Assembly (NCBI GenBank): GCA_013153635.1
Contig: JAADDZ010000006.1
Location: 1 to 64,000, forward strand
Length of the DNA stretch: 64,000 bases
Direction: 5' to 3'
Source of the DNA: Aquificota bacterium
GTDB taxonomy: Bacteria > Aquificota > Aquificia > Aquificales > Hydrogenothermaceae
Position numbers and translations under genes: made by a program. This document shows positions 37,961 through 45,489 of the stretch, in pieces. Within the stretch, counting starts at the first letter, position 1. The number at the start of each line of letters is the position of its first letter. The notes under the pieces were generated by a model. That model was not told the DNA's origin, did not search any database, and saw only the letters and a list, made by a program, of their open reading frames with translations.

Positions 37961-38968
37961 TCAAGGGGTGTTATTTAATTCTCTGTATATATCAAATGTT
38001 AATTTTGACAGTGGTCTTTTTAAGAAGATAAGAGAATCTTCTTCAGATGTTGGGATATAATTTGCAAAAATTAATCTATAAATTTCTTCAAACCCTTCTA
38101 AACTGTCAAAAGCTTTTTCATCGAAAACTTTTCTTATTTCTGGAAAAGCCCTTTTCTTAAGCTCAATCTCTGCTACAATATCTTTATGCAATTGATATAG
38201 CTCTTTTAAATAGAGCTTTTCAATATTACTCCCTTCAGCTTGTTCTACAATTATTTTTTCTATTGAAGATTCTATAGCATCTAAAGAATTAGTATTACCA
38301 ATTTTTCCTCCATTACATTCTATTGAGAAGCTAACCCTTATATCCTCGTAGGGACTAAGAAATTCTTCACCTAAAACATCTATAGTTCCTTTCCTTTGAT
38401 TACAGGACTTACAGGAAGGAAGAAGATTAGCTAAACTTATAGAAAAAATCCAATATTTACTTTTGTGAAAATGATGTTCGAAATCAAAAGTTCTTTCAGT
38501 ATCATTAAATACATCTATATATTGCCTATTGCAGTAAGGACAAACTTTAATTTTCTTATAGAAAACATTCAAAATATTTCCTATGAAATAGGAATATTCT
38601 CTTTTGTTATAGAGTTTATTATAGTTGAAAATCTCTCTACAAATTTTTTTAATTTCCTCATTTATAGATATTTCATTAAATCTCCTAGCTAGTTCTTTTA
38701 TTTCGTTAAAATTTCCTACCAAAATGGTTTCTATATTCTTGTCTACAAATTTAAAAAATTCTTTGACAGTTTCGTTGGAATGATTTTCTTTTATCCATGT
38801 GATCACATCATTTAAGCTTTTATCACCTGACTTATCAAACTTTACTTCAGAATTACGAATCTTAAACCTATATTTTTCTCCATTCCATTCCTTACCATAT
38901 AAAACAAATTCCTTATATTTAGATAAGAACTTTGTGTCAAAAATATTTTCAAATCTTATAGGTATCAT
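37961..38968 (-). CDS. HNH endonuclease, PtuB-like partner of the upstream ATPase
   Basis: A 335-residue protein with an HNH/zinc-finger nuclease core: 'CPYCNRQY' (Cys 143/146), 'FDFEHHFHKSKY' (acidic and His residues ~161-172) and 'LLPSCKSCNQRKG' (Cys 186/189). That order (CxxC, D-H-x-x-K, CxxC) is the AAA-associated HNH pattern seen in Septu PtuB and retron-linked effectors. The ~140-residue N-terminal and ~140-residue C-terminal helical regions make it longer than a typical PtuB. The start overlaps the ATPase stop by four bases. No reverse transcriptase is present. Confidence 0.8.
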   Translation of the reverse strand: MIPIRFENIFDTKFLSKYKEFVLYGKEWNGEKYRFKIRNSEVKFDKSGDKSLNDVITWIKENHSNETVKEFFKFVDKNIETILVGNFNEIKELARRFNEISINEEIKKICREIFNYNKLYNKREYSYFIGNILNVFYKKIKVCPYCNRQYIDVFNDTERTFDFEHHFHKSKYWIFSISLANLLPSCKSCNQRKGTIDVLGEEFLSPYEDIRVSFSIECNGGKIGNTNSLDAIESSIEKIIVEQAEGSNIEKLYLKELYQLHKDIVAEIELKKRAFPEIRKVFDEKAFDSLEGFEEIYRLIFANYIPTSEEDSLIFLKRPLSKLTFDIYRELNNTP

Positions 38969-40947
38969 TGGTTTTTCCTCTGAATTTTTTCCAAGTAAAT
39001 TTCAAACCTCTTCTTGTAAATTTCATCACCAATTTGAGAAACTAATTTTCCATAAAATTCATAATCTTTGTTGCTCTTTTTAAGCATTTCCAACAATTTA
39101 AGCCTTATATATTCCCCAATTCCTTTTTCCATAAAGAAACCATCAGCCAATAAGTAGTAAATATTTTGAGCCAATGTATTATGAATTTCTTCTTTCGGTT
39201 TAACAATAGTTCTATATTCTTCAACTTTTCCGTTTCCATCCTCTTTTACATATAAATCTAAAAATACACAATTTCCTTTTGGTATATCAGAAAGCATAAA
39301 GGGAGAGTGTGAGGCTATAATTGTGTGTATTTTTTTCTTTGGATACTTTTTCTTTACAAACTCTGTTAGGAAATAAATAAACAGTCTTTGCCATTCTGGG
39401 TGGAAATATACATCAGGCTCGTCAAGTAATAATATTACATTTTCTTTATTGTCTCTTTGTGAACAGTCTTCTCCATCAAGCACTTCTGATATATCTGCGA
39501 ATACAGAAAGTAATGCTTTTTGACCAGAAGAAAGCGGCGGGTGGAAGTCAAAGTTGATTGGATTAAACTCATATAGTTTTAAAGCTAAATAGCTATCAAC
39601 CAAATCCGCAACTTTCTTTAAAAAAGGACTATCATTTTTGAATTTATCAATTTCCATTATTATATAAATTTGGTTTTTATCTTTTACTTTTGCTTTATCT
39701 TTATCTTTCAATAACTCTTCTAAATTTAATAAAAATGATTCTATACTCTTCAGAGATTCATTAATTATATGGGTATAAATAACATTACCTATTTTCAATT
39801 TTATATTTTTATAATGTTCATATAAATCTTTGATTAAATCCTTGGTTTTATCATATTTTTTTTCTAAATTCTCTATGCTTTCAAGTTTTTCAAAAAGTTT
39901 TCCAAATTCTTCACTTTCAACAAAATCTTCCCAACCTTCATAAACTCCTATCATATTATTTATGTATCTTAAAAATGCGTGAATAAAAAGAATTACTTTA
40001 ATCCTTACAATTGGCTCTAATTCTTTTCCAAAAATAATTTTGTGAAAAGTTTCTAATTTTCTTATTAAGTTTTCAATCAATTTTTTCTTATCTTCTGGGA
40101 GATTTGGGTCTTTTATTTCCTCTAAAAACTTTCTGAAATCATAAGATTTCCCATCTTTCATAAGATTTTCGTAAGGAATTGTTATAATAAAATAATCAGG
40201 GAATTTAGCATATTTGTCTATGGATAGTATTCCACTAATTATGTTTATATTCCCGCATTTAAATAAATTCCGTAAAAAAGAATGGTTATCTTTTACATAA
40301 TTGCTTTTGAATTCTTCTCCCCAAGAATTTCCTAGGGGCTTTTGATACCATTTTTTAAATTCTTTGGATATAAGAGGTGCTCTAAATTTAGGAGGAAGGG
40401 AAAAAAAGCTATATTTTAATTCTCTTTTTTCCTCTTGCGTATTTACTTTTGGAGGTGGAAGTTCCAAAAGTAGTTCATCATCTTTTGATAGTTGATTGAG
40501 TTTTATTCTGGTGGTTTTTCCATTTTTTTTATTTACTTTTGCTCCCCAAAAAATAAATTCCTTATTTTCTTTTTCAAAGAAAATACAATAAAATCTATCT
40601 TCAAAATAGAATGATATATCACTACTAATATGTTTGATATATCTATCTTTTTTTTCTAAATCCTCTAATAATTCCAAAACACTACTCTTCCCTGTTCCAT
40701 TCTTGCCAACAATCAAAGAAATAAACTGGTTTGGGAAATATTCATTTATAAAATCATCATCAGGGTTAAACTTTTTTATTTTTAATTTGCCTTCTATAAC
40801 ACTTTCTTTCTCTTCCCCATTTGGGAGTTCAAATTTTTGTGTTTTAATAGGCTCAAACTCAAACTCAAAATTAGAATGGAAGTTAAGATTGACTTCTTTT
40901 AAAATCTTTCTAAAATCCTCTATCCACATATAAATTAGCTGAAGCAA
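38965..40947 (-). CDS. SMC/ABC-type AAA ATPase, PtuA-like (Septu-like defence operon)
   Basis: About 660 residues. Walker A 'VGKNGTGKSS' lies near the N-terminus, and a long helical insertion covers ~100-450. The C-terminal half has signature 'LSSGQKALLS', Walker B 'ILLLDEPDVYFHPEWQ' and the His loop 'IIASHSPFML'. The tail 'NTLAQNIYYLLADGFF' recalls PtuA-type and related defence ATPases. TTG 40947 is favoured because GGGGGAG lies five bases upstream; an in-frame ATG at 40977 lacks a good ribosome site. It is coupled to the HNH nuclease, so ATP-regulated nuclease activity against invading DNA is the likely job. Confidence 0.8.
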   Translation of the reverse strand: MLQLIYMWIEDFRKILKEVNLNFHSNFEFEFEPIKTQKFELPNGEEKESVIEGKLKIKKFNPDDDFINEYFPNQFISLIVGKNGTGKSSVLELLEDLEKKDRYIKHISSDISFYFEDRFYCIFFEKENKEFIFWGAKVNKKNGKTTRIKLNQLSKDDELLLELPPPKVNTQEEKRELKYSFFSLPPKFRAPLISKEFKKWYQKPLGNSWGEEFKSNYVKDNHSFLRNLFKCGNINIISGILSIDKYAKFPDYFIITIPYENLMKDGKSYDFRKFLEEIKDPNLPEDKKKLIENLIRKLETFHKIIFGKELEPIVRIKVILFIHAFLRYINNMIGVYEGWEDFVESEEFGKLFEKLESIENLEKKYDKTKDLIKDLYEHYKNIKLKIGNVIYTHIINESLKSIESFLLNLEELLKDKDKAKVKDKNQIYIIMEIDKFKNDSPFLKKVADLVDSYLALKLYEFNPINFDFHPPLSSGQKALLSVFADISEVLDGEDCSQRDNKENVILLLDEPDVYFHPEWQRLFIYFLTEFVKKKYPKKKIHTIIASHSPFMLSDIPKGNCVFLDLYVKEDGNGKVEEYRTIVKPKEEIHNTLAQNIYYLLADGFFMEKGIGEYIRLKLLEMLKKSNKDYEFYGKLVSQIGDEIYKKRFEIYLEKIQRKNQ

Positions 40948-41014
40948 CTTTACTCCCCCGTTCGTATAAAAAACCATTACACTTTTTGATTTATAATTTT
41001 ACCATGGGGGTAAA

Positions 41015-41224
41015 ATGAAAAAATTAGATTTGGATTTTAGAGAATTAAACATCTTATTCAATAGTAAAGAAGAAAGTTTTAAGGAATTTTGTTGTCATCT
41101 TGCTTATGAGTTAGAAGAGGTTCCTGATGGTATTAGATATTTTCGTTTTAGAGGTGCTGGTGGAAACGGTGGAGTTGAATATATTTTGGAATTACCTAGA
41201 GGAGCTAAAGATTTTGAGAAATAA
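41015..41224 (+). CDS. 69-residue fragment resembling the N-terminus of a defence nuclease
   Basis: Reads from ATG 41015 with GGGGGT seven bases upstream to TAA at 41222. 'SFKEFCCHLAYEL' followed by 'YFRFRGAGGNGGVEYIL' matches, from memory, the opening of Cap4/Mrr-like nuclease domains in defence proteins. In those a 'GGxGGVE' acidic residue is followed by a 'WQAKYF' strand. Here the frame ends before that strand, so an intact nuclease is not possible. It is divergent from the ATPase gene across a short gap. A truncated gene or a small regulator are both possible. Confidence 0.5.
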   Translation: MKKLDLDFRELNILFNSKEESFKEFCCHLAYELEEVPDGIRYFRFRGAGGNGGVEYILELPRGAKDFEK

Positions 41225-41840
41225 TAACATTTATAGTTTAACTAAATTACTAGTCAAAACTTATAAAAACTTACGAAAAGAAATACCAAGTACACATAAG
41301 TTTTTGGCAAAGGCAAGGAATTTATTTTTTGCCTCTAAAGAATTTCATCTTGCCGATTCAGATATAGAGTTTTTAAACAAAGAAATGGATTTTCTTGAAG
41401 AAGCTTATAATAAAATTTTTGAGAAGGATTATCGTTTTTTAAATTTAACAGAAACTGAATTGGAGGATATCAAGAAAAATCTTGAGTTTTTTACCCTAAA
41501 ATATGATAACTATTATGAATATTTAAAATTTGCAAGAGAAATATTTAGAAGATTCCTAATTTTTATGTTTTCTTCCTTAATTTCTATAATAGCTGGTAAA
41601 AAAATTATACAAAATTTTCCATTTTCAAATAAAAATAATATGGAAGGCATAAATAATACAATTAATTTAAACATCACAGATATTATATTGTATATTTCTA
41701 TAGCTTTTATCTTTGTATATATGATTTATGCCTCTTTCCCGCAAATGATAGTAAATATACAAGCCAAAAGAGAAATATTAAAAGAAATAGAAATATTAAT
41801 AGATAAAAGGATTTCCCAGCTAAAAACTAAAAGTTTTTAA
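41214..41840 (+). CDS. Membrane-anchored coiled-coil protein of the island, unknown
   Basis: About 208 residues from TTG 41214, with GAGGAG nine bases upstream; it overlaps the end of the 69-residue ORF in another frame. The N-terminal ~130 residues are charged and helical. Two membrane helices follow (~118-138 and ~165-188), separated by an Asn-rich loop. A basic helical tail ends at ~208. The open frame extends back to 41127, but that part overlaps the other ORF and looks non-coding. No family is recognised; in this setting it could be a membrane effector or sensor. Confidence 0.5.
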   Translation: MRNNNIYSLTKLLVKTYKNLRKEIPSTHKFLAKARNLFFASKEFHLADSDIEFLNKEMDFLEEAYNKIFEKDYRFLNLTETELEDIKKNLEFFTLKYDNYYEYLKFAREIFRRFLIFMFSSLISIIAGKKIIQNFPFSNKNNMEGINNTINLNITDIILYISIAFIFVYMIYASFPQMIVNIQAKREILKEIEILIDKRISQLKTKSF

Positions 41841-41847
41841 ATGAGCT

Positions 41848-42135
41848 TTAATAATCAGTATCAGCACCTTCAGGAAGATTAATTTGTGCCTTTTTAACAA
41901 CCATGTTCCTATCCCTATAATTTGAAATTCTAACTGGTCATTGAGTTCAAATTCCATCTGAAATATCTTCTAACAAAGACTTCATTATCTACCCTTTTTT
42001 AAATCTTGAATCATTCTTCTTTATAAAATTTTCAAGTTCGGGTAAATTTTCATTTAGAATGGATATTATTATTTCTATATCAATCCCCCAATAATTATGA
42101 ATTAGTATATCTCTAAACCTTGAAAAAACTCCAAA
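41848..42135 (-). pseudogene. Gene relics, including the C-terminus of a HepT-like toxin
   Basis: On the minus strand 42135-41989 reads 'RFRDILIHNYWGID' followed by an amphipathic tail to TAG, matching the C-terminal R..x4-6..H-Y pattern of HepT (DUF86) RNase toxins. There is a stop upstream and no N-terminus. Downstream to 41848, short frames ('MEFELNDQLEF' and 'VVKKAQINLPEGADTDY') read across frameshifts as the end of another, unrecognised protein. This accounts for the otherwise gene-free stretch between 41840 and 42178. Confidence 0.5.
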
Positions 42136-42161
42136 TCAGTAGTAATGTATATATACATCAC
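42120..42161 (+). promoter_or_regulatory. Promoter and palindromic operator of vapBC
   Basis: TTGAAA (42120-42125), a 17-base spacer and TAATGT (42143-42148) form a promoter. ATGTATATATACAT (42145-42158) is a perfect 14-base palindrome, extended to GT..AC at 42142/42161. It overlaps the -10 box, as expected for VapB autorepression. An ATAGGAG ribosome site follows. Confidence 0.6.
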
Positions 42162-42177
42162 AAATAGGAGACTTGTT

Positions 42178-42426
42178 ATGAAAAGAACGCAAATTTATTT
42201 AGATGAGGAAGTTTACAAATATCTAAAGGCAGAAAGCAAAAGAACCGGTAAAAGTGTATCTGAAATTATAAGAGAGAAATTAAGAGCAGAAATAAACCAA
42301 TCGAAAGAAAATCTCGTAAAGGCTATAGATGAAACAGCTGGTATATGGCAATACAAAACTGAAAACGTTGAAGAAACTATAAGAAATATAAGGAAAGGGA
42401 AGAGAATTGATAATATTCGATACTGA
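42178..42426 (+). CDS. vapB: VapB-type ribbon-helix-helix antitoxin
   Basis: An 82-residue antitoxin. The N-terminal ribbon-helix-helix 'KRTQIYLDEEVYKYLKAES' and 'SVSEIIREKLR' (residues ~1-40) binds DNA, and the C-terminal ~35 residues should wrap the toxin. ATG 42178 follows GGAG; the frame extends upstream to 42145, but that stretch is the operator. It overlaps vapC by 20 bases. It is intact, unlike the neighbouring relic. Confidence 0.85.
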   Translation: MKRTQIYLDEEVYKYLKAESKRTGKSVSEIIREKLRAEINQSKENLVKAIDETAGIWQYKTENVEETIRNIRKGKRIDNIRY

Positions 42427-42781
42427 TGTTCTTATCTGGATTTTAAGAGGAAAAGAAGAAGTCATTGAAAAGGCTAAACAAATTATAGAGGATACTAATG
42501 GTTATGTTTACATAACCCCTATTCAAATCGCAGAAATTTATGCTGGAGCAAGAAAAAGAGAAATACCAAGTATAGAAAGATTACTAAATAGCTTTAAGCA
42601 TATAGAAATAAATAGTGAAATCGGTAAATTAGCAGGAGAGCTTTTGAACAAATATAGAAAATCTCACAACGTGGAACTTGCGGACAGTTTAATAGCTTCT
42701 TGTTGTATTGTTTGTGGTTTTAAACTCTGGACGTTTAATAAAAAACATTATCCAATGATAAAAGATGAAAATATATTATGA
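42407..42781 (+). CDS. vapC: VapC-type PIN-domain ribonuclease toxin
   Basis: A 124-residue PIN protein with the four-acid active site: Asp5/Asp7 in 'IFDTDVLIW', Glu43 in 'IAEIYAG' and Asp93 in 'ELADSLIAS', plus Asn111 in 'TFNKKHY'. It cleaves RNA (often tRNA) when freed of VapB. TTG 42407 starts inside vapB, as is common for coupled pairs. All key residues are present, so it should be functional. Confidence 0.88.
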   Translation: MIIFDTDVLIWILRGKEEVIEKAKQIIEDTNGYVYITPIQIAEIYAGARKREIPSIERLLNSFKHIEINSEIGKLAGELLNKYRKSHNVELADSLIASCCIVCGFKLWTFNKKHYPMIKDENIL

Positions 42782-42888
42782 GGTCTATTAAGTTATTAGA
42801 TTTTTTTATACAATGTTTTAAATCTTTTAAAGACTACAGTAGGATTCGCAAAAAAGGATTTTAGTTAATTAATTAGGATAATATTGAT

Positions 42889-43392
42889 ATGTACGAAAAT
42901 TTCCTTGAAGAATTGATTTATGAGTATTTTGAGTTCAAAAATTTTTTTGTAAAAAGAAATATTAAACTCCGTAAGCGAACAAGAGGAGGATATGATAGAG
43001 AAATTGATATTTTGGCTTTATGCCCTCGAAACAATCATCTCTATCATATAGAATCTTCATTTGCTGCAGATAGCTGGGAACAAACAATTTTAAACTTTAA
43101 GAACAAAAAATTTGATATTACACAAGAAGAATATGCAAATTTGATAGGGTTAAGTGCTGATAAAATAAAAATTTTTAAAGTTGCCATTCTCTTAAATGTA
43201 CCTAAAAAAAATAGAAAGCAGAAAAAAGAGGATTTTAAAATTAAGACAGGAGCAAAATTGTTATCCATTGGAGAATTCATGAGAATAGTTAAACATTCTA
43301 TAAAGTTTAGGGAACCATTGAAGAAAGCTGTCCCTGAGAAATATCCATTGTTACGAACTATTCAATTTCTTCTTTTTTCAGAAAAATTATAA
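42889..43392 (+). CDS. Possible PD-(D/E)xK-fold nuclease-like protein
   Basis: A 167-residue protein of unknown family. 'GGYDREIDILAL' followed 11 residues later by 'LYHIESSF' gives the spacing of the D...ExK restriction-endonuclease core, but the Lys is replaced by Ser. 'KRNIKLRKRTRGGYD' is strongly basic. It is either a diverged nuclease, an inactive relative or a DNA-binding protein. It follows vapC by 107 bases in the island and could be a Mrr-like accessory. The call is from motif spacing only. Confidence 0.45.
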   Translation: MYENFLEELIYEYFEFKNFFVKRNIKLRKRTRGGYDREIDILALCPRNNHLYHIESSFAADSWEQTILNFKNKKFDITQEEYANLIGLSADKIKIFKVAILLNVPKKNRKQKKEDFKIKTGAKLLSIGEFMRIVKHSIKFREPLKKAVPEKYPLLRTIQFLLFSEKL

Positions 43393-43507
43393 TTAAATTT
43401 GGTTTAAGGGTTGTTTTAATATAGGGTTTGTTTAGGTTTTAATAGATAGTATAAAGCAGATGAGCAGTATGTAGAAAGCATCAGGAAGAATACTTGGAGA
43501 GGGTTTT

Positions 43508-43837
43508 ATGGCAGATTACAACAATGTAAGGCAGTATTTAGTGCAAAATAAAGTTTAAACAAAAAACTCCAGAGCTTCCTTAAGTTATTTGAAGGAAAAT
43601 CCAAGTAAGACTATAGCTAAAAAGATACGGGAATACGAGGAGCAAATAAGGCTTTTAGAGCTGGAACTTACATCTTTTGAGGAAATAGAGAGTGTGGAAG
43701 TTGATGATGAAGTGATAGATATATTCTTTGAGCAGATAGATAATGTACTGAATATGGACATTTCACAGGCAAGGGAAATAATAAAAAATCTCCTTGAAGA
43801 AGTTAAGATAGAGAAAAACAAAATAGAGGGCTTTTAA
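43508..43837 (+). pseudogene. Decayed serine-recombinase-like C-terminal fragment
   Basis: A frame opens with ATG 43508, hits TAA at 43556 and continues in the same frame to 43837. The longer part (43559-43837, ~92 residues) is a charged coiled coil ('KKIREYEEQIRLLELELTSFEE' split as 'KKIREYEEQIR' and 'LLELELTSFEE') then 'QAREIIKNLLEEVKI'. That composition resembles the C-terminal region of large serine recombinases and transposon resolvases. No catalytic domain is present. It abuts the tRNA-overlapping repeat, consistent with a dead integrase. Confidence 0.35.
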
Positions 43838-43840
43838 TCG

Positions 43841-43862
43841 TAAATTCAATTTGGTTGCGGGG
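43841..43862. repeat. Right copy of island-flanking direct repeat, overlapping tRNA-fMet 3' end
   Basis: TAAATTCAATTTGGTTGCGGGG. The TGG of the repeat encodes the tRNA CCA end and the G-run its acceptor stem. It is the partner of 37835-37866. Confidence 0.6.
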
Positions 43863-43928
43863 GGGGGATTTGAACCCCCGACCTCCGGGTTATGAGCCCG
43901 GCGAGCTACCAGACTGCTCCACCCCGCG
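43852..43928 (-). tRNA. Initiator tRNA-fMet (CAT)
   Basis: A 77-nt cloverleaf with anticodon CAT. The 5' end is CGCGGGG and the 3' side CCCCGCA-A-CCA, giving the C1/A72 mismatch of initiator tRNAs. Three consecutive GC pairs in the anticodon stem (GGG/CCC) confirm it. CCA is encoded. It is the last gene of the three-tRNA operon. Confidence 0.95.
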
Positions 43929-43958
43929 CAAGATTATTGACATAAAGGGTATTTGTAG

Positions 43959-44035
<77 letters not shown>

Positions 44036-44051
44036 TGCATATTCTATTAAA

Positions 44052-44124
44052 TCGGAGTGGCAGGACTTGAACCTGCGACCCCGTGCTCCCAAGGCACGTG
44101 CTCTGCCACCTGAGCTACACTCCG
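44052..44124 (-). tRNA. tRNA-Pro (TGG)
   Basis: CGGAGTG acceptor pairs with CACTCCG; anticodon stem CGTGC/GCACG encloses TGG; T-arm GTTCAAGTC. The gene body is 73 nt. Unlike its two neighbours, CCA is not encoded (ATT follows the discriminator). Confidence 0.95.
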
Positions 44125-44138
44125 ATAAACAGAAGAAT

Positions 44139-44167
44139 AATATATCACTAAAGGATTATTTTTTCAA
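44139..44167 (-). promoter_or_regulatory. Promoter of the tRNA-Pro-Arg-fMet operon
   Basis: Minus strand TTGAAA (44162-44167), 17-base spacer and TATATT (44139-44144), 14 bases before tRNA-Pro. The -35 box overlaps the end of ppa. Confidence 0.7.
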
Positions 44168-44694
44168 GCTTTTGAGGTGTACCTTTTTACCGCTTTTTGA
44201 ATATCTTTTAGTGCTTCTTCTTTTGATTTGAATTCTCTTACTTTTACCCATTTACCCGGTTCTAGTTCTTTGTAATGTTCAAAGAAATGTTTTATTTTGT
44301 CTAGAGTTGCTTGTGGTAGGTCTGTGACTTCTTTTATGTCGTCAAATGTTTTATCTAGTTTTGATACAGGGACGGCAATTATTTTTGTATCTATACCTTC
44401 TTCGTCTTCCATCTCGAGCATTCCTATTGGTCTACATCTTATCACACTTGCAGGTACTACTGGTTGTGAAGATACTACAAGAACGTCTTCAGGGTCTCCA
44501 TCGTCAGCTAAGGTATTAGGTATAAATCCATAATTAAAAGGGTAATACATCGCTGTATATAAAAATCTATCTACAAATACTGCACCGCTTTCTTTGTCTA
44601 CTTCATATTTTATAGAGCTTCCTTGAGGAATTTCTATTACCACATTGATGTCTTCTGGTGGATTTTTTCCTGCTGGTATTTTTGACAAATCCAT
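44164..44694 (-). CDS. ppa: Inorganic pyrophosphatase (family I)
   Basis: A 176-residue soluble pyrophosphatase. '[13 protein letters not shown]', '[12 protein letters not shown]' (metal-binding aspartates ~65-70) and the C-terminal '[16 protein letters not shown]' are family signatures. It hydrolyses PPi from biosynthesis. The gene has its own ribosome site, and the gap to sod is 65 bases. Its 3' end carries the -35 box of the tRNA operon promoter. Confidence 0.96.
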   Translation of the reverse strand: MDLSKIPAGKNPPEDINVVIEIPQGSSIKYEVDKESGAVFVDRFLYTAMYYPFNYGFIPNTLADDGDPEDVLVVSSQPVVPASVIRCRPIGMLEMEDEEGIDTKIIAVPVSKLDKTFDDIKEVTDLPQATLDKIKHFFEHYKELEPGKWVKVREFKSKEEALKDIQKAVKRYTSKA

Positions 44695-44759
44695 TTTTGT
44701 CCCCTTTTGATATATTTTTAGTGAAAATATTATATCAAAGGATTCAAAAAAGTTATTGG

Positions 44760-45380
44760 TTATTTGGCTAATTTACATGCTTTTTCAAACCTATTGTTTA
44801 TTATTTCCCAGTTTAGATTTTGGAAGAATGCATCGATATAAGGGGGTCTTTTGTTTTTTTGGTCTATGTAGTATGCATGTTCGTATACGTCTAAAACTAT
44901 AAGAGGTATACTATTTACAAAACCTAATTGGTTGTGTGCATCTAAACCATTTACTACAAGCATATTATTGTACAAGTCATAGGATAATAATGACCAACCT
45001 CTACATGCTATACCGGTTGCTTTGATTTCTGTTTGGCAGTTTTCGACAGAGCCGAATGTTTCTTCTATCAGTTTTTTTAACTGTGAGGAAGGTTCATCTT
45101 TTCCTCCACTTATAAGATGTTCAAAATAAAGTTCGTGTAAAACAACTCCCATGTAGTTGAAGCTTTCTTCTACTTTTAAGGCTCTGTATTCTGAATAATT
45201 CTGGTTTGCTTTTGACCTGTCTGCAAAATTTTGGTCTGCAAGTTTTTCTTGTATTTCGTTATATTTGGTAACGTATCCTTTGTAGTGAGCCTCAAAATGT
45301 ATTTCTATCTGTTCGTCTGATATTCCCTGTAGTCCTTTTGGCTTGAGGTGGTCTTTGGGTTGTAGTTTTGTGATTTTCAT
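44760..45380 (-). CDS. sod: Iron/manganese superoxide dismutase
   Basis: A 206-residue Fe/Mn SOD. Metal ligands appear as His in '[10 protein letters not shown]', His in 'LHELYFEHL' and the Asp/His pair of '[13 protein letters not shown]' (~167-171). Metal choice cannot be read with certainty from these motifs. It is cytosolic, with no signal peptide. A TTGACA-like box lies about 70 bases upstream on the minus strand, but its -10 box is poor. GGAGG precedes the ATG. Confidence 0.93.
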   Translation of the reverse strand: MKITKLQPKDHLKPKGLQGISDEQIEIHFEAHYKGYVTKYNEIQEKLADQNFADRSKANQNYSEYRALKVEESFNYMGVVLHELYFEHLISGGKDEPSSQLKKLIEETFGSVENCQTEIKATGIACRGWSLLSYDLYNNMLVVNGLDAHNQLGFVNSIPLIVLDVYEHAYYIDQKNKRPPYIDAFFQNLNWEIINNRFEKACKLAK

Positions 45381-45489
45381 AGTTTCCCTCCATTAACTAT
45401 TTTATATTTAGTATGCTTTTTTATAGAAAATATAATTATGATTTATGTCAAGTATAGATTCGTGCAGTTTGGTAGGGGGGGTATAGGGG

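Noticed and set aside
37863-37961. Possible retron ncRNA or other structured RNA next to the HNH gene
   Set aside because: Only a GGGCTAGCCC palindrome and one short hairpin are present, and no reverse transcriptase gene lies in the island.
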